A DNA stretch of 64,000 bases from DASYXT01 sp035934555 (GCA_035934555.1 DASYXT010000055.1:209586-273585), one strand, 5' to 3'; shown: positions 25,173 through 35,115, counted from the stretch's first letter. The notes: generated by a model from the sequence alone, not told the origin. Translations and numbers: made by a program.

Positions 25173-26051
25173 TTATTCGAGCGCCATCGCCGCGCTGGCG
25201 ATTTCCAGCAGTTCGTTGGTAATGCTGGCTTGGCGCATCTTATTGTATTCGAGAGTTAAATCTTTGATAAGCTGTTTGGCGTTATCGGTGGCGTTCTTCA
25301 TCGCTACCATGCGCGCACTGTGCTCGCTGGCTTTGGCCTCGAGCAGGATTTGATACACCTCGAAATTCAGACTGTGCGGCAGCAGCGCCCCCAGGACCTG
25401 CTCGACGCCCGGCTCGAAATCGTATTCGGTTGCGTCGTGCCGCAACGCCTCCGCATCGGCCGGGTGCGGAATGCCGACCGAGACGGCCTTAAGCTCGCCA
25501 ATGGGCAGGAAGGGGCGCACCTCGGGCTTTTGGTTCAACGTGGAAATAAAATTGGTGAAGAGGATATCGACACGGTCCACTTCGCCTTTCAGGAACAACT
25601 CGCGGCCGAAGCGGGAAATAGCGCGGGCTTCGCTGAACAAAGGGGCGTCCTTGTAAGTGAACTCCGCGACGAGGCGGCGCTTGGTGCGCGCGACAAATTG
25701 TGCCGCTTTGCGCCCCGCCGTCACGTAAAGAGTAGTGTCTTTGTCGGCCTTGGCCGCTTCGCGCATGAGATTACTATTGAGCCCGCCGCAAAGCCCTTTA
25801 TCGGTGCTGATGACGATCAACCCGCGGCGATTGCCTTCACGCTTTTCCATGAGCGGATGGCTGAAATCGCCCGCCCCAAACGCGACGTTGCCGAGCACTT
25901 CGTTCATGAGCGCGGCATAGGGCCGGCTGGCGAGGGCAGCCTGCTGCGCCTTGCGCATCTTGGAGGCAGCAACCATCTGCATGGCCTTGGTAATCTGGGC
26001 CGTGTTCCTGACCGACTTGATGCGGCGGCGGATGTCGTGCGTGCTGGGCAT
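25173..26051 (-). CDS. atpG: F1Fo ATP synthase gamma subunit
   Basis: 292 residues. The N-terminal helix (IRRRIKSVRNTAQITKAMQM) and the C-terminal helix (KNATDNAKQLIKDLTLEYNK, then RQASITNEL) form the rotor coiled coil. The Rossmann-like middle (VISTDKGLCGGLNSN) is intact. Central shaft between F1 and the c-ring. The gene lies 20 bp after atpA. Confidence 0.96.
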   Translation of the reverse strand: MPSTHDIRRRIKSVRNTAQITKAMQMVAASKMRKAQQAALASRPYAALMNEVLGNVAFGAGDFSHPLMEKREGNRRGLIVISTDKGLCGGLNSNLMREAAKADKDTTLYVTAGRKAAQFVARTKRRLVAEFTYKDAPLFSEARAISRFGRELFLKGEVDRVDILFTNFISTLNQKPEVRPFLPIGELKAVSVGIPHPADAEALRHDATEYDFEPGVEQVLGALLPHSLNFEVYQILLEAKASEHSARMVAMKNATDNAKQLIKDLTLEYNKMRQASITNELLEIASAAMALE

Positions 26052-26071
26052 GGTAAAAACTTAGCGCGTGG

Positions 26072-27604
26072 TCACTTGAACGTCTCTTTAAACTCGGCGA
26101 TGACCGCCTTCAGGTCGTTGGTTAACGCATCGCTGAGGGCCTTTTCTTTGACGATTCGCGCCAGGAGTTCGGTTTTGCGGCTGGTGAGATAATCCGTAAG
26201 GCGGGTCTGAAAATCCTTAATGCGCTCGACCGGGACGTCATCCATAAAACCGTTTTGCACCGTCCAGAGGATCGCCACCTGCACCTCCAGCGGGATAGGG
26301 TTATATTGCGGCTGCTTGAAAACCTCAACGATGCGCTTCCCGCGTTCGAGTTGGGCTTGCGTCCGGGCATCCAGGTCTGACCCGAATTGGGCAAACGCCG
26401 CCAACTCGCGGAACTGGGCCAGGTCCAGTTTAATGCGGCCGGAGACTTGTTTCATCGCCTTGACTTGCGCCGCGGAGCCGACCCGCGACACCGACAAGCC
26501 GACCGAAATGGCCGGCCGGATGCCCTGGTAAAACAGGTCGGTTTCCAGGTAAATCTGGCCGTCGGTAATCGATATGACGTTGGTGGGGATGTAGGCCGAG
26601 ACGTCGCCCGCCTGCGTTTCGATAATCGGCAGCGCCGTCAGCGAGCCATTCCCATATTTCTCGCTCACGCGTGCCGCGCGCTCCAGTAGCCGGCTATGAA
26701 GATAGAATACATCGCCGGGGTAGGCTTCGCGGCCCGAGGGGCGCTTGAGGATCAGCGACACCTGGCGATACGCGACGGCGTGCTTGGACAAATCATCGTA
26801 AATGATCAACGCGTCCATGCCGTGGTCCATGAACCACTCGCCCATCGCGCAACCGGCAAAGGGAGCCAGGTATTGGTTGGTAGCCGACTCCGAGGCAGGC
26901 GCGGCAACGACAATCGTGTTGTCCATCGCACCGGCTTCCTCCAGCACGGCAATCACGCGGGCGATGTTCGACTGCTTCTGGCCCACGGCCACATAAATGC
27001 AGAAGAGCGGGCGGTACTCTTTATCCCCGGCAGCCTGGGCCGCGCGATTGAGCCGCGACTGGCTGATGATAGTGTCAACGCCGATGGTGGTCTTGCCGGT
27101 CGAACGGTCGCCGATGATCAATTCGCGCTGGCCGCGGCCGATGGGGATCATCGCGTCCACCGCCATGATGCCGGTTTGAACCGGCTGCGTGACGGATTTG
27201 CGGCGGATGATGCCCGGGGCGATTTTCTCGACCGGATATGAAGTCTCGGCATTGATAGGTCCTTTGCCGTCCACCGGCTGGCCGAGGGTGTTGACGACCC
27301 GGCCCAGCAGACCCTTGCCCACGGGCACCTGGAGCAGCTTGCCGGTGGTCCGCACTTCATCGCCTTCCTTGATGCCAGTGTATTCGCCCAGAATAATCGC
27401 GCCGACTTCGGTTTCCTCGAGGTTCAACGCCAGGCCAGTGATGCCGTTGCCGAAATCGAGCATCTCGTTGAGCATCGCGTCGGTCAGGCCCTCGATTTTG
27501 GCGACGCCATCACCGATTTCGCGAACCACGCCGACGTTTTGGCGCGCGGTCGTGGTCTTGATCCCGCTGATTTGTGACTCAATCTCTTGCAGTAAGGTAC
27601 TCAT
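26072..27604 (-). CDS. atpA: F1Fo ATP synthase alpha subunit
   Basis: 510 residues, standard length. Walker A GDRSTGKT at 165-172. The arginine finger lies in GLSVSRVG. The N-terminal helix contacts delta. It is the non-catalytic nucleotide-binding partner of beta. The ATG at 27604 lies 2 bp past the atpH stop, so the two are tightly coupled. Confidence 0.97.
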   Translation of the reverse strand: MSTLLQEIESQISGIKTTTARQNVGVVREIGDGVAKIEGLTDAMLNEMLDFGNGITGLALNLEETEVGAIILGEYTGIKEGDEVRTTGKLLQVPVGKGLLGRVVNTLGQPVDGKGPINAETSYPVEKIAPGIIRRKSVTQPVQTGIMAVDAMIPIGRGQRELIIGDRSTGKTTIGVDTIISQSRLNRAAQAAGDKEYRPLFCIYVAVGQKQSNIARVIAVLEEAGAMDNTIVVAAPASESATNQYLAPFAGCAMGEWFMDHGMDALIIYDDLSKHAVAYRQVSLILKRPSGREAYPGDVFYLHSRLLERAARVSEKYGNGSLTALPIIETQAGDVSAYIPTNVISITDGQIYLETDLFYQGIRPAISVGLSVSRVGSAAQVKAMKQVSGRIKLDLAQFRELAAFAQFGSDLDARTQAQLERGKRIVEVFKQPQYNPIPLEVQVAILWTVQNGFMDDVPVERIKDFQTRLTDYLTSRKTELLARIVKEKALSDALTNDLKAVIAEFKETFK

Positions 27605-27606
27605 AC

Positions 27607-27999
27607 TTAAAAACTCTCTTCCAGGGCGGTTAGGCGGCCCTGCACACTACCGTCAAAAACATCACTGCCCACTCGCACCCGGATGCCGCCCAGCAAGGCC
27701 GGATTCTGGCTGAACGAAATCGCCAGGCCACCGCCGTAACGGCGCGAGAGAGCATCCCGCATCTCCGTTTGCAAAGCGTCTGCCAGCGGCGTCGCGCTCT
27801 CGACGCGCGCCGTGCGCCGCTCAATTTCCAGTTTCACCAGCCGCTGGAAATGCTCGAGAATCGCGACGTAGCCGCGCGGCTTGGCCTGAGCAACCCGGGC
27901 GACCGCCTGTCGCGCGCGGGCCTCGTCGAGCAAACCGTTGACCAGGCAACCGCGGAACAGTTGCTTGGCCTCACGCCGGGATTGCTTCGAGATTCTCAT
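27607..27999 (-). CDS. atpH: F1Fo ATP synthase delta subunit, short form
   Basis: 130 residues. The C-terminal OSCP/delta part is clear (ALSRRYGGGLAISFSQNPAL and GIRVRVGSDVFDGSVQGRL). Position between atpF and atpA supports the call. The family is usually 175-185 residues; here the N-terminal six-helix bundle is shortened or divergent (KQSRREAKQLFRGCLVNGLL). Delta ties alpha's N-terminus to the b stalk. Gap of 6 bp to atpF. Confidence 0.88.
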   Translation of the reverse strand: MRISKQSRREAKQLFRGCLVNGLLDEARARQAVARVAQAKPRGYVAILEHFQRLVKLEIERRTARVESATPLADALQTEMRDALSRRYGGGLAISFSQNPALLGGIRVRVGSDVFDGSVQGRLTALEESF

Positions 28000-28005
28000 C
28001 TGGAT

Positions 28006-28557
28006 TTACTTGGCCGCCTCGATCTGCCGAGCGGTTTCGTCGGCCAGCCGGCGTTGGTCATCGGCAGTGAGAATCTTGCCGGTAACGGTCGCCGTGGTCT
28101 GCACGACCAGCCGGCCGACTTCGCGTTTGAGTTCGGCGAGCATGCGGGCGTGGTCGGCGGCGGCCGCTTCGCGGGCCTTGGCCATGATTTGCTCGGCGGC
28201 GGCAATGGCCTTTTGGGTTTCCTGCTCCTGCACGCGCGCGGCGGCGGCCCGGGCTTCCTCGATCAGTTTAGTCGCGTGTTGATTGGCCTGGCTGAGGACT
28301 TCCAGCCGCTGGGCTTCGGTGCGGGCCAATTCCTTTTTGATTTGGTCGGCGTTAGCCAGGCCCTCGGCGATCCGTTGGCGGCGCTCATCGAGCATCGCCA
28401 GCACGCGTTTATAGGCGAAGAAATAAAGCAGAGCGCAAACGATGCAGAAGCTGATGATCTGCGAGATCAGGTGGGGCCAGTCCACTCCGAAAGTGCGGGC
28501 AATCTGCTCGACTTGCTGTGCGATGCCGGATTGGGCGAAAAAGAGGCTGATATTCAT
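28006..28557 (-). CDS. atpF: F1Fo ATP synthase b subunit
   Basis: 183 residues with one N-terminal membrane segment (ISQIISFCIVCALLYFFAYK) followed by a long charged coiled coil (ARTEAQRLEVLSQANQHATK and after). This is the peripheral stalk. Only one b-type gene is present, so the stalk is probably a homodimer. Confidence 0.94.
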   Translation of the reverse strand: MNISLFFAQSGIAQQVEQIARTFGVDWPHLISQIISFCIVCALLYFFAYKRVLAMLDERRQRIAEGLANADQIKKELARTEAQRLEVLSQANQHATKLIEEARAAAARVQEQETQKAIAAAEQIMAKAREAAAADHARMLAELKREVGRLVVQTTATVTGKILTADDQRRLADETARQIEAAK

Positions 28558-28617
28558 GGGTCAGTTCAGGGCGGGGGGGCACCGAACCTGGCGCCCGGTG
28601 CCCGCGCCGCGCTCGGC

Positions 28618-28848
28618 TTAATGCACGAGGAACAAGGCGTAGAAGACGATGGCTTCGGCGAAGGCAATCGCCAGGATCGACTGTACGAGGATTTTCGTCG
28701 CCGCGCCGGGATTGCGTCCCACCGCGTCGGAAGCCTTCATACCAATTAATCCGACGCCCAGGGCGCCGCCCAGCGCCGCCAGACCAACGTGGATGTTGCC
28801 ATACACGCTCGGGGCCGCCGCTTCCGCCAATATTGGCATTAATGACAT
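28618..28848 (-). CDS. atpE: F1Fo ATP synthase c subunit
   Basis: 76 residues from the ATG at 28848. Two membrane helices joined by the polar RNPG loop (45-48). The ion-carrying carboxylate is E65 in FAEAIVFY. The residue after it is Ala rather than the Ser of Na+-type c subunits, which favours proton coupling (inference). A longer frame extends to 29292 but lacks c-subunit features and overlaps atpB. Confidence 0.95.
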   Translation of the reverse strand: MSLMPILAEAAAPSVYGNIHVGLAALGGALGVGLIGMKASDAVGRNPGAATKILVQSILAIAFAEAIVFYALFLVH

Positions 28849-28919
28849 ATAACTATGTTTCCTTTCTTTGTGCTCGCCGGCTCCCGCGATTGAACACGGC
28901 CAAGCCGGCAAAATTCGTC

Positions 28920-29855
28920 TCAATGGTGGGCCTGGCCCGGTTCTTCGTCGTGCGCGCAAATGAGCATGGTAAAAACCGCTGTCAGCAGCATGAACACCAG
29001 GGCCTGCACAAACCCCACCAGCAATTCCATAAAATAAAATGGGATGGGAATCAGCCAGCCCAGGTGCGGCACCAGCTGCGACATTGCCTCGAGCATGTTC
29101 TCGCCCGCAAAAATATTCCCATACAGCCGAAAGCTCAACGACACCGGCCGGAACAGGATCGAAAAAATCTCCAGCCAACCCACCGCGAAAAACACGATCA
29201 CCATCAACACCTTCAGCACGCCGGTGGTTTCGCCCTTTGGGCCGAACAGGTGCGCCAGGAACTTCACCGGCCCGATTTCCCGCAGCGCCCAATAAATCCA
29301 GCAGGCAAAAAATACCAGCGCCATGGCCAGCGTCATATTCAGGTCCGCATTGGCGCCTCGGAAGAAAGGGCGGTCAATGTAAAAACCAGCCGGTGTTTGA
29401 TGTCCCCACCCGATGGTGCCGAGTCCGGGAATCAAGCCGGCCCAATTGCAGAATAGAATGAAAATGAACACGGTCGCGAAAAACCAAAACGTCCGCTGCA
29501 CAAGGTGATGCCCAATAATCCCCTCCAGGAAATCGTGCAGGCTCTCTACTATCCATTCCCAAAAGTTTTGTGCCCCTTCGGGAACTTCTCTCATCCTGCG
29601 GGTGGCGAATTGCGCAAAGACAATCAGGCCCACCGCGACTACCCAGGTCACCACCATCGAATTGGTAATTGTGAACGGACCAAGCGGCGTATTGATCTGG
29701 GTGATCTTGTCGGCGGGCTGCGGCAAACCAGCTTCGCCGCCGCGCTCAGGCGCTATGGGGGCGGAAAGGGCGTCCGCCGCGTTCGCCTGCGACGCACCGC
29801 ACCACCACCCACCGGCCAATAGAACCCCGATAATTAGAACTCTAAACAATCGCAT
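28920..29855 (-). CDS. atpB: F1Fo ATP synthase a subunit
   Basis: 311 residues from the ATG at 29855. An alternative ATG at 29948 would add 31 non-hydrophobic residues; I prefer 29855 because it puts a signal-like segment (FRVLIIGVLLAGGWW) at the N-terminus, as in long a subunits of related phyla. The stator arginine is R243 in LSFRLYGN. Later helices carry FYFMELLVGFVQALVFMLL. It forms the proton half-channels beside the c-ring and is the first gene of the operon; no atpI precedes it. Confidence 0.93.
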   Translation of the reverse strand: MRLFRVLIIGVLLAGGWWCGASQANAADALSAPIAPERGGEAGLPQPADKITQINTPLGPFTITNSMVVTWVVAVGLIVFAQFATRRMREVPEGAQNFWEWIVESLHDFLEGIIGHHLVQRTFWFFATVFIFILFCNWAGLIPGLGTIGWGHQTPAGFYIDRPFFRGANADLNMTLAMALVFFACWIYWALREIGPVKFLAHLFGPKGETTGVLKVLMVIVFFAVGWLEIFSILFRPVSLSFRLYGNIFAGENMLEAMSQLVPHLGWLIPIPFYFMELLVGFVQALVFMLLTAVFTMLICAHDEEPGQAHH

Positions 29856-30039
29856 TTGCCCGTCAATAATTGCTTCCAAAGACACACCGTGCCCTCGGTA
29901 AATCCGACTCAGGGACTCAAAGCCCGCAGAAAGTGCATCAAGGGCCATTTTTGCACAAGAGTTTTTTACCTGGAAATAATGAAAGAGAGTGGATTCCCCC
30001 CGGGGGCTTCAAGCACTTCTGAAACTGCCGGAGGCTGGA

Positions 30040-30117
30040 TGGTCGGAGCGACAGGATTTGAACCTGCGACGTCTTGGTCCCAAACCAAGTGCTCTAGCCA
30101 GGCTGAGCTACGCTCCG
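30040..30117 (-). tRNA. tRNA-Pro (anticodon TGG)
   Basis: A full cloverleaf on the minus strand. Acceptor CGGAGCG pairs with CGCTCCG, followed by discriminator A and a genomically encoded CCA (30040-30042). The anticodon loop TTTGGGA lies between CTTGG and CCAAG. The T-loop is TTCAAAT. It is upstream of atpB on the same strand. Confidence 0.96.
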
Positions 30118-30297
30118 ATCAAGCCGGGAGCTTGAATATGTCACAGCCCGAGGTGGTCGCAAGGTAAATCGGAAGCTGGATGGCGGAAATTGGCGGAAAG
30201 AAAGCAGCGAGACGCCTAGCTGTGTTTATTTGCTCCGCGCCATCCCCTCGACCGGGTTTGCCTTGTCCAAAATCGTTTTTTGGAGAACGGTTAAGGC

Positions 30298-32136
30298 ATG
30301 CATCATGGGACACATGCCGATCCAACGTTGGTGGCGCGCAAACGTTCGACCGGGGAGATTTTGCGGCGAGTGGCTGTCTATCTGCAGCCATACAAGCTGC
30401 TGGCAGCCGGCAATATCGGCTGCGCGGTTCTGTCGCTGGGTTTTGGGCTGGCCTATCCGAAGCTGACGCAATTTGTCATCGATGAGGTGATTCGCCGGAA
30501 GCAGGTGCAATTACTAACGCCGATCATGCTGGGGTTGCTCGGCGCTTTCCTGCTGCGCGACCTGTTCAACAGCCTGCGCATTCGCGTCAATAACACCTTC
30601 GAGCAAAATGTCATCTACGACATGCGCCGGGCGGTCTATGCGCGGCTGCAACGCCTGCCCGTCGGCTATTTCGATCAACGCGCCTCCGGTGACCTGATGA
30701 CGCGGGTGATCGAGGACGTGAACGCCGTCGAGCGGGTGTTGATCGACGGCACCGAGCAGGGCACCGTCGCCGTGCTGGGGATCATCATTGTCGCGGCGAT
30801 TATGTTCAGCACCAATCCCATCCTGGGCGCCGTCGCGCTGATCCCGTTGCCGTTGCTCACGGCCGGCGCGTTATGGTACACCCTTACCGCCCATGCCCGG
30901 TACCGTGCCCAGCGCCTGGCCGCCAGCGCGATGAACGCCCTGCTCATGGATAATCTCCAGGGCGTCCGGCAAATCAAGGCGTTCGGCCGCGAAGCCCACG
31001 AGGATGCCCGGTTTGCCCAGCGCGCCGATGACCTGCGGCGCGGCACGTTGGGCGTGATGCGCGTTTGGGCGGCCTATTCGCCCGCCATGAGCTTCGCGGG
31101 CGCCCTCGGCCTGGCGCTGGTTCTGTGGGTGGGCGGCCGGCAGGTGGTGGCGGGGCAATTGACCCTCGGCCAATTGGTCGGGTTTATGTTTTATCTCAGC
31201 CTGTTTTACGAACCCATTGCGCGCCTGCACGGTTTGAACCAAATGATGCAGGCCGCGCGCGCCGCCGGTGAGCGGGTGTTTGATATCCTCGACGCGCCGG
31301 AGGAACGGTCTGTGGTGGTGCCGGGCGATGGTTCACCGCGCGAACGCCGCGAAACGGTCTTGCCTGAGCCGGTGCGCGGCGAGGTGGTCTATGAGAACGT
31401 CGGCTTCGCCTATCAACCCAATCGGCCAGTCCTGCACAAGATCTCGCTGCATGCGCGTCCGGGAGAAATGCTGGCACTGGCGGGCCCGACGGGCTCGGGC
31501 AAATCCACGCTGGTCAATTTGTTGCCGGCGTTTTACGAAACCACTTCCGGGCGCATTACCATTGATGGCCAGGACATCGCGGGGCTGTCCCTCGAGAGCT
31601 TGCGCTCCCACATCAGTGTGGTCAGCCAGGAAGCGTTCCTGTTCAACGGCACCATCCGCGAGAATATCCTTTACGGGCGGCTGGACGCAACGGAGCAGGA
31701 GTTGGTGGCGGCTTCACGCGCGGCCAACTGCCATGAGTTCATCGAGCGGCTGCCTGAGGGGTATCAGTCGCGGGTTGGAGAACGCGGCGTCAAGTTGAGC
31801 GTCGGCGAAAAGCAGCGGGTCAGTATTGCGCGGGCCTTATTGAAAAATGCGCCGATCCTGATCCTGGATGAAGCGACAGCCAGCGTGGATACCGCGACGG
31901 AAAAGTTGATCCAGGAAGCGCTCGAACGGTTGATGGCGAATCGCACCAGTTTCGTGATTGCGCATCGGCTCAGCACCATCCGCAAAGCCGATCAAATTCT
32001 CGTGATGCGCCACGGCCAAATCATCGAGCGCGGCACGCACGACGAATTGCTTGGGCTTAACGGCCTGTACAGCAAACTGGCTCGCATCCAGGGAACCACA
32101 TTTATCGAGGAAAGCCTGGAACTGATTGAAAACTAA
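30298..32136 (+). CDS. ABC exporter, MsbA/lipid-type half transporter
   Basis: 612 residues: six membrane helices in residues 1-310, then the nucleotide-binding domain. Walker A GPTGSGKS 396-403, Q-loop SVVSQEAF, signature LSVGEKQRVS (Gly to Glu in the fourth position, as in some exporters) and Walker B ILILDEATAS are intact. Works as a homodimer to move lipids, peptides or drugs outward; substrate unknown. Its stop at 32134-32136 directly meets the convergent tkt stop at 32137-32139. Confidence 0.93.
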   Translation: MHHGTHADPTLVARKRSTGEILRRVAVYLQPYKLLAAGNIGCAVLSLGFGLAYPKLTQFVIDEVIRRKQVQLLTPIMLGLLGAFLLRDLFNSLRIRVNNTFEQNVIYDMRRAVYARLQRLPVGYFDQRASGDLMTRVIEDVNAVERVLIDGTEQGTVAVLGIIIVAAIMFSTNPILGAVALIPLPLLTAGALWYTLTAHARYRAQRLAASAMNALLMDNLQGVRQIKAFGREAHEDARFAQRADDLRRGTLGVMRVWAAYSPAMSFAGALGLALVLWVGGRQVVAGQLTLGQLVGFMFYLSLFYEPIARLHGLNQMMQAARAAGERVFDILDAPEERSVVVPGDGSPRERRETVLPEPVRGEVVYENVGFAYQPNRPVLHKISLHARPGEMLALAGPTGSGKSTLVNLLPAFYETTSGRITIDGQDIAGLSLESLRSHISVVSQEAFLFNGTIRENILYGRLDATEQELVAASRAANCHEFIERLPEGYQSRVGERGVKLSVGEKQRVSIARALLKNAPILILDEATASVDTATEKLIQEALERLMANRTSFVIAHRLSTIRKADQILVMRHGQIIERGTHDELLGLNGLYSKLARIQGTTFIEESLELIEN

Positions 32137-33975
32137 TTAGGCCAGCGACTTTACCTTCCGCACGATGGCCGCCGCATCAATGCCATACTTGGCCAGCAGC
32201 TCTTCGGGTTTGCCTGAATGCGGCAACTCGAACACCGCCAGCTTGTGCACCTTAACGCCCGCCGCGCTGAGTTCGCCCGCGACCGCGTCACCCAGCCCAC
32301 CTTCGGCGTAGTGGTCTTCCACGGTTACCACCACGTTGCCCGTCTGCTGCGCCGCCTGCCCAATGACATCTCCGGCCAACGGCTTAATGCTGTAGGCGTC
32401 GATAACGGTGATGCCCAGGCCTTGGTTCTTCAGTTCATCGGCCGCTTTTAACGCCTCGTGCAGCGTGATGCCGGCGGCCACAACCGTCACCTTGTCGCCC
32501 GGAGCCTGACGCAACACTTTTGCGCCGCCAATCGGGAACGCTTCGTCGTTATTATAAATGACCGCCGTTTTGGGCCGCGAGGTGCGCAGGAAGCAGACCC
32601 CTTTATGCGCGGCCATTTGGTCCATCAGCTTCTCGGCACTCAGCGCGTCGCTGGGATACAGCACCGTGCTGCCCGCCACGGCCCGCATCATCGCCAGGTC
32701 TTCCAGGCCCATCTGCGAGGGCCCGTCTTCACCAATGCTCACCCCGACATGCGAACCGACCAATTTTACATTCGCCTGGGAGATGCCCGCCACCCGGACC
32801 TGGTCGAAGGCGCGGGTAAAAAAAGTTGCGAAGGTCGAGGCAAAGGGAACCTTGCCCCGCACGGCGAAGCCAGTGGCGACGCCGACCATGTTTTGCTCAG
32901 CGATAAAGCATTCCGTGAACCGCTGCGGAAAATTTTTCAGGAATTTGTCCGAATAAGTCGAATTCTTCGTGTCACCATCGAGCGCCACGACGCGGCTATC
33001 GACCGCGCCAATGCGCACCAGCGCGTTGCCGAAGGCCTCGCGCGTCGCAACTTTATCCCCCAACTGGTAAGAAGGCGCCGGGTACCCTGACGGGGCGTCG
33101 TTCTTCGGGGCCGGGAGCGGATTTGGCGCCGGAATCGGTTGGCCGATGCCGGACCTGGCGGAGGGCCGCAACTCGGCAATTGCCCGCTGGGCCTCTTCGG
33201 CCGAGAGCGGTTTGCCATGCCAGCCTTCCTTGTCTTGCAGAAAGGAGATGCCTGCCCCCTTGAGAGTGCGAGCCAGGATGACCAGTGGTTGGTGGCCCAA
33301 ACCGACGGCGGCCAGCACTTCGGTGATCTCGTCCAGGTCATGGCCGTCAATCTCTTCGGTGCGCCAGCCGAACGATTCGAAGCGGCGTTTGTATGCATCC
33401 AGGTTATGCCCCAGCGGCGTCGGGTCGCTTTGGCCGAGCCGGTTGATATCGACCAACGCGATCAGATTGTTTAATTGGTTGAGCCCCGCGAGCGCCGCCG
33501 CTTCCCAGACCGAGCCTTCCGAGCATTCGCCGTCTCCCAGCAGCACGTAGGTCCGATAATCCAAGGCATCCAAACGCGCGCACAATGCCATGCCCACACC
33601 AACGCTCAAGCCCTGGCCGAGCGACCCGGTCGCGACATCGGCGAACGGCAACCGTGGCGTCGGATGGCCTTCCAGGTCGCTGTTAAGTTGGCGCAACTTG
33701 AGCAAGTCCTCGACCGGGAACAAGCCGGTCTCCGCCCAGGCCGCGTACAGCAGCGGAGCGGCGTGGCCTTTGGACAGGATGAAGCGGTCGTTATTATAAT
33801 AGTGCGGGTTCTTGGGATCATAGCGCATGTGACCGAAGAACAGCGCGGCGACCAGGTCGGCGGCCGAACAGCAGGATGTGGGATGGCCACTGCCCGCGGC
33901 GGTAGTCGCCTCGATCGAATGAATCCGCAACTGGTTGGCAATTCCCTTCAACGTCTCAATATCAATATCGTTCAT
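32137..33975 (-). CDS. tkt: transketolase
   Basis: 612 residues from the ATG at 33975, preceded by GGGAG at a 6-bp spacing; an upstream in-frame start at 33987 adds four residues without support. TPP motif GDGECSEGSVWEAAALAGLN, the catalytic dimer-side glutamate region FIAEQNMVGVATG and C-terminal domain VTVEDHYAEGGLGDAVAGEL are present. It is the shorter (about 610-residue) transketolase type with a compact C-terminus, also known from animals. Transfers two-carbon units in the pentose phosphate pathway. Confidence 0.95.
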   Translation of the reverse strand: MNDIDIETLKGIANQLRIHSIEATTAAGSGHPTSCCSAADLVAALFFGHMRYDPKNPHYYNNDRFILSKGHAAPLLYAAWAETGLFPVEDLLKLRQLNSDLEGHPTPRLPFADVATGSLGQGLSVGVGMALCARLDALDYRTYVLLGDGECSEGSVWEAAALAGLNQLNNLIALVDINRLGQSDPTPLGHNLDAYKRRFESFGWRTEEIDGHDLDEITEVLAAVGLGHQPLVILARTLKGAGISFLQDKEGWHGKPLSAEEAQRAIAELRPSARSGIGQPIPAPNPLPAPKNDAPSGYPAPSYQLGDKVATREAFGNALVRIGAVDSRVVALDGDTKNSTYSDKFLKNFPQRFTECFIAEQNMVGVATGFAVRGKVPFASTFATFFTRAFDQVRVAGISQANVKLVGSHVGVSIGEDGPSQMGLEDLAMMRAVAGSTVLYPSDALSAEKLMDQMAAHKGVCFLRTSRPKTAVIYNNDEAFPIGGAKVLRQAPGDKVTVVAAGITLHEALKAADELKNQGLGITVIDAYSIKPLAGDVIGQAAQQTGNVVVTVEDHYAEGGLGDAVAGELSAAGVKVHKLAVFELPHSGKPEELLAKYGIDAAAIVRKVKSLA

Positions 33976-34032
33976 GGATACTCCCAAAATCGGTGCACAA
34001 AATTACCCAAACGGACCCTCACAGATGAATCG

Positions 34033-34109
34033 TGGTACGCGAGGCGGGGGTCGAACCCACAACCTTCGGCTCCGGAGGCCGACGCTCTATCCAATTGAGC
34101 TACTCGCGC
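34033..34109 (-). tRNA. tRNA-Arg (anticodon CCG)
   Basis: Minus-strand cloverleaf with acceptor GCGCGAG/CTCGCGT (first pair G-U), anticodon loop CTCCGGA between TCGGC and GCCGA, T-loop TTCGACC and encoded CCA at 34033-34035. It lies 57 bp upstream of tkt. Confidence 0.95.
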
Positions 34110-34360
34110 ACGCGCTGGCTGCACAGTAGGTCAAACCCTCTCGAGGGGCAACCTGTTTTCTGATTGGAAATTTATTTGAGATCGGCGATGTTAGCGCATC
34201 ATTGGAGTTGGGAATAGATTATTAAGCGCTCCTGGCGGTTGCTGAAATAACTGCCAGAGTGTTGCGCCCGCGGTTGACCCCGCGCGCAAGACTGCTTCGC
34301 CGTCCATGAACCTGGGCCGCATCGCAGATTACCGGGAGCCGAATAAGGGTAAAGGGAAAC

Positions 34361-35104
34361 ATGATTTTACGCTTTTTAAACGGAGCGGAGGCAGGTACCA
34401 GCGACTTGCCATCAATTTTAGAACCGCTCCCGCTTCCGCTCAAAACGCCAGCCGCCCTCCCACGAGTCCGCGTTCGGGGCTATCAACCCGCCGACCGCGA
34501 CGCCATCCGCGCGCTGTGCTGCGAAACGGGCTATTTGGGAAATCCAATCGATGCGCTGTTCCAGGACCGCGAGCTATTCGCCGACTTGTTTACCAAGGCC
34601 TACCTCGAGCACCAGGCGCCCTGGGCGTTCGTTGCCGAGGACAACGGCCGCGTGGTCGGTTATTTGCTCGGCGCGGTCTCGCGTTCTTTCGAATTGCAAT
34701 TGTTACGCTGCGGTTTCGTTACCGCCAGCCGCATGGTACTGCGGCTGGTCGCGGGCCGCTACGCCGGCCACCCCCGCAGCCGCCGTTTCGTGCGCTGGCT
34801 CCTGACGGCCGGTTTCCGCGAGCAACCGCGCCATCCCGCCAATGCCGCGCACTTGCACTGGGACGTCGAAAAGAACTACCGCGGCCGCGGTGTGCCGCAA
34901 CAGCTTTGGGCGGCTTATGCGGCCCGGCTTCGTACTGCCAAGGTGCGCCAGTGTTACGGCGCATTTTTTTCGTACCCGGGCCGCCGCCCCGAACTGGTTT
35001 ATTCGCGGTACGGCTTCAGCGTGTTCGATCGCAAACGCACCACCCTGTTTGAACCGGAGCTCACTGACCCGGTCGAGGTCGTCTGCGTTCACCGCCCGAT
35101 TTGA
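34361..35104 (+). CDS. GNAT-family N-acetyltransferase
   Basis: 247 residues. N-terminal region VRVRGYQPADRDAIRALCCE is the usual GNAT beta1-alpha1. The beta4 strand AFVAEDNGRVVGYLLG and the acetyl-CoA loop NYRGRGVPQQLW match motif A. A 45-residue insertion sits between beta4 and motif A. Substrate unknown. It overlaps the frame of the downstream sulfotransferase by nothing when that gene starts at 35116, and the two are probably co-transcribed (11-bp gap). Confidence 0.85.
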   Translation: MILRFLNGAEAGTSDLPSILEPLPLPLKTPAALPRVRVRGYQPADRDAIRALCCETGYLGNPIDALFQDRELFADLFTKAYLEHQAPWAFVAEDNGRVVGYLLGAVSRSFELQLLRCGFVTASRMVLRLVAGRYAGHPRSRRFVRWLLTAGFREQPRHPANAAHLHWDVEKNYRGRGVPQQLWAAYAARLRTAKVRQCYGAFFSYPGRRPELVYSRYGFSVFDRKRTTLFEPELTDPVEVVCVHRPI

Positions 35105-35115
35105 GTCCGGCGCGC

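Noticed and set aside
28849..29292. N-terminal extension of atpE
   Set aside because: The extra 148 codons overlap atpB and have no c-subunit features; the 76-residue form is complete.
34306..35052. 248-codon plus-strand frame
   Set aside because: Shifted frame of the GNAT gene; Arg/Pro-rich and without motifs.
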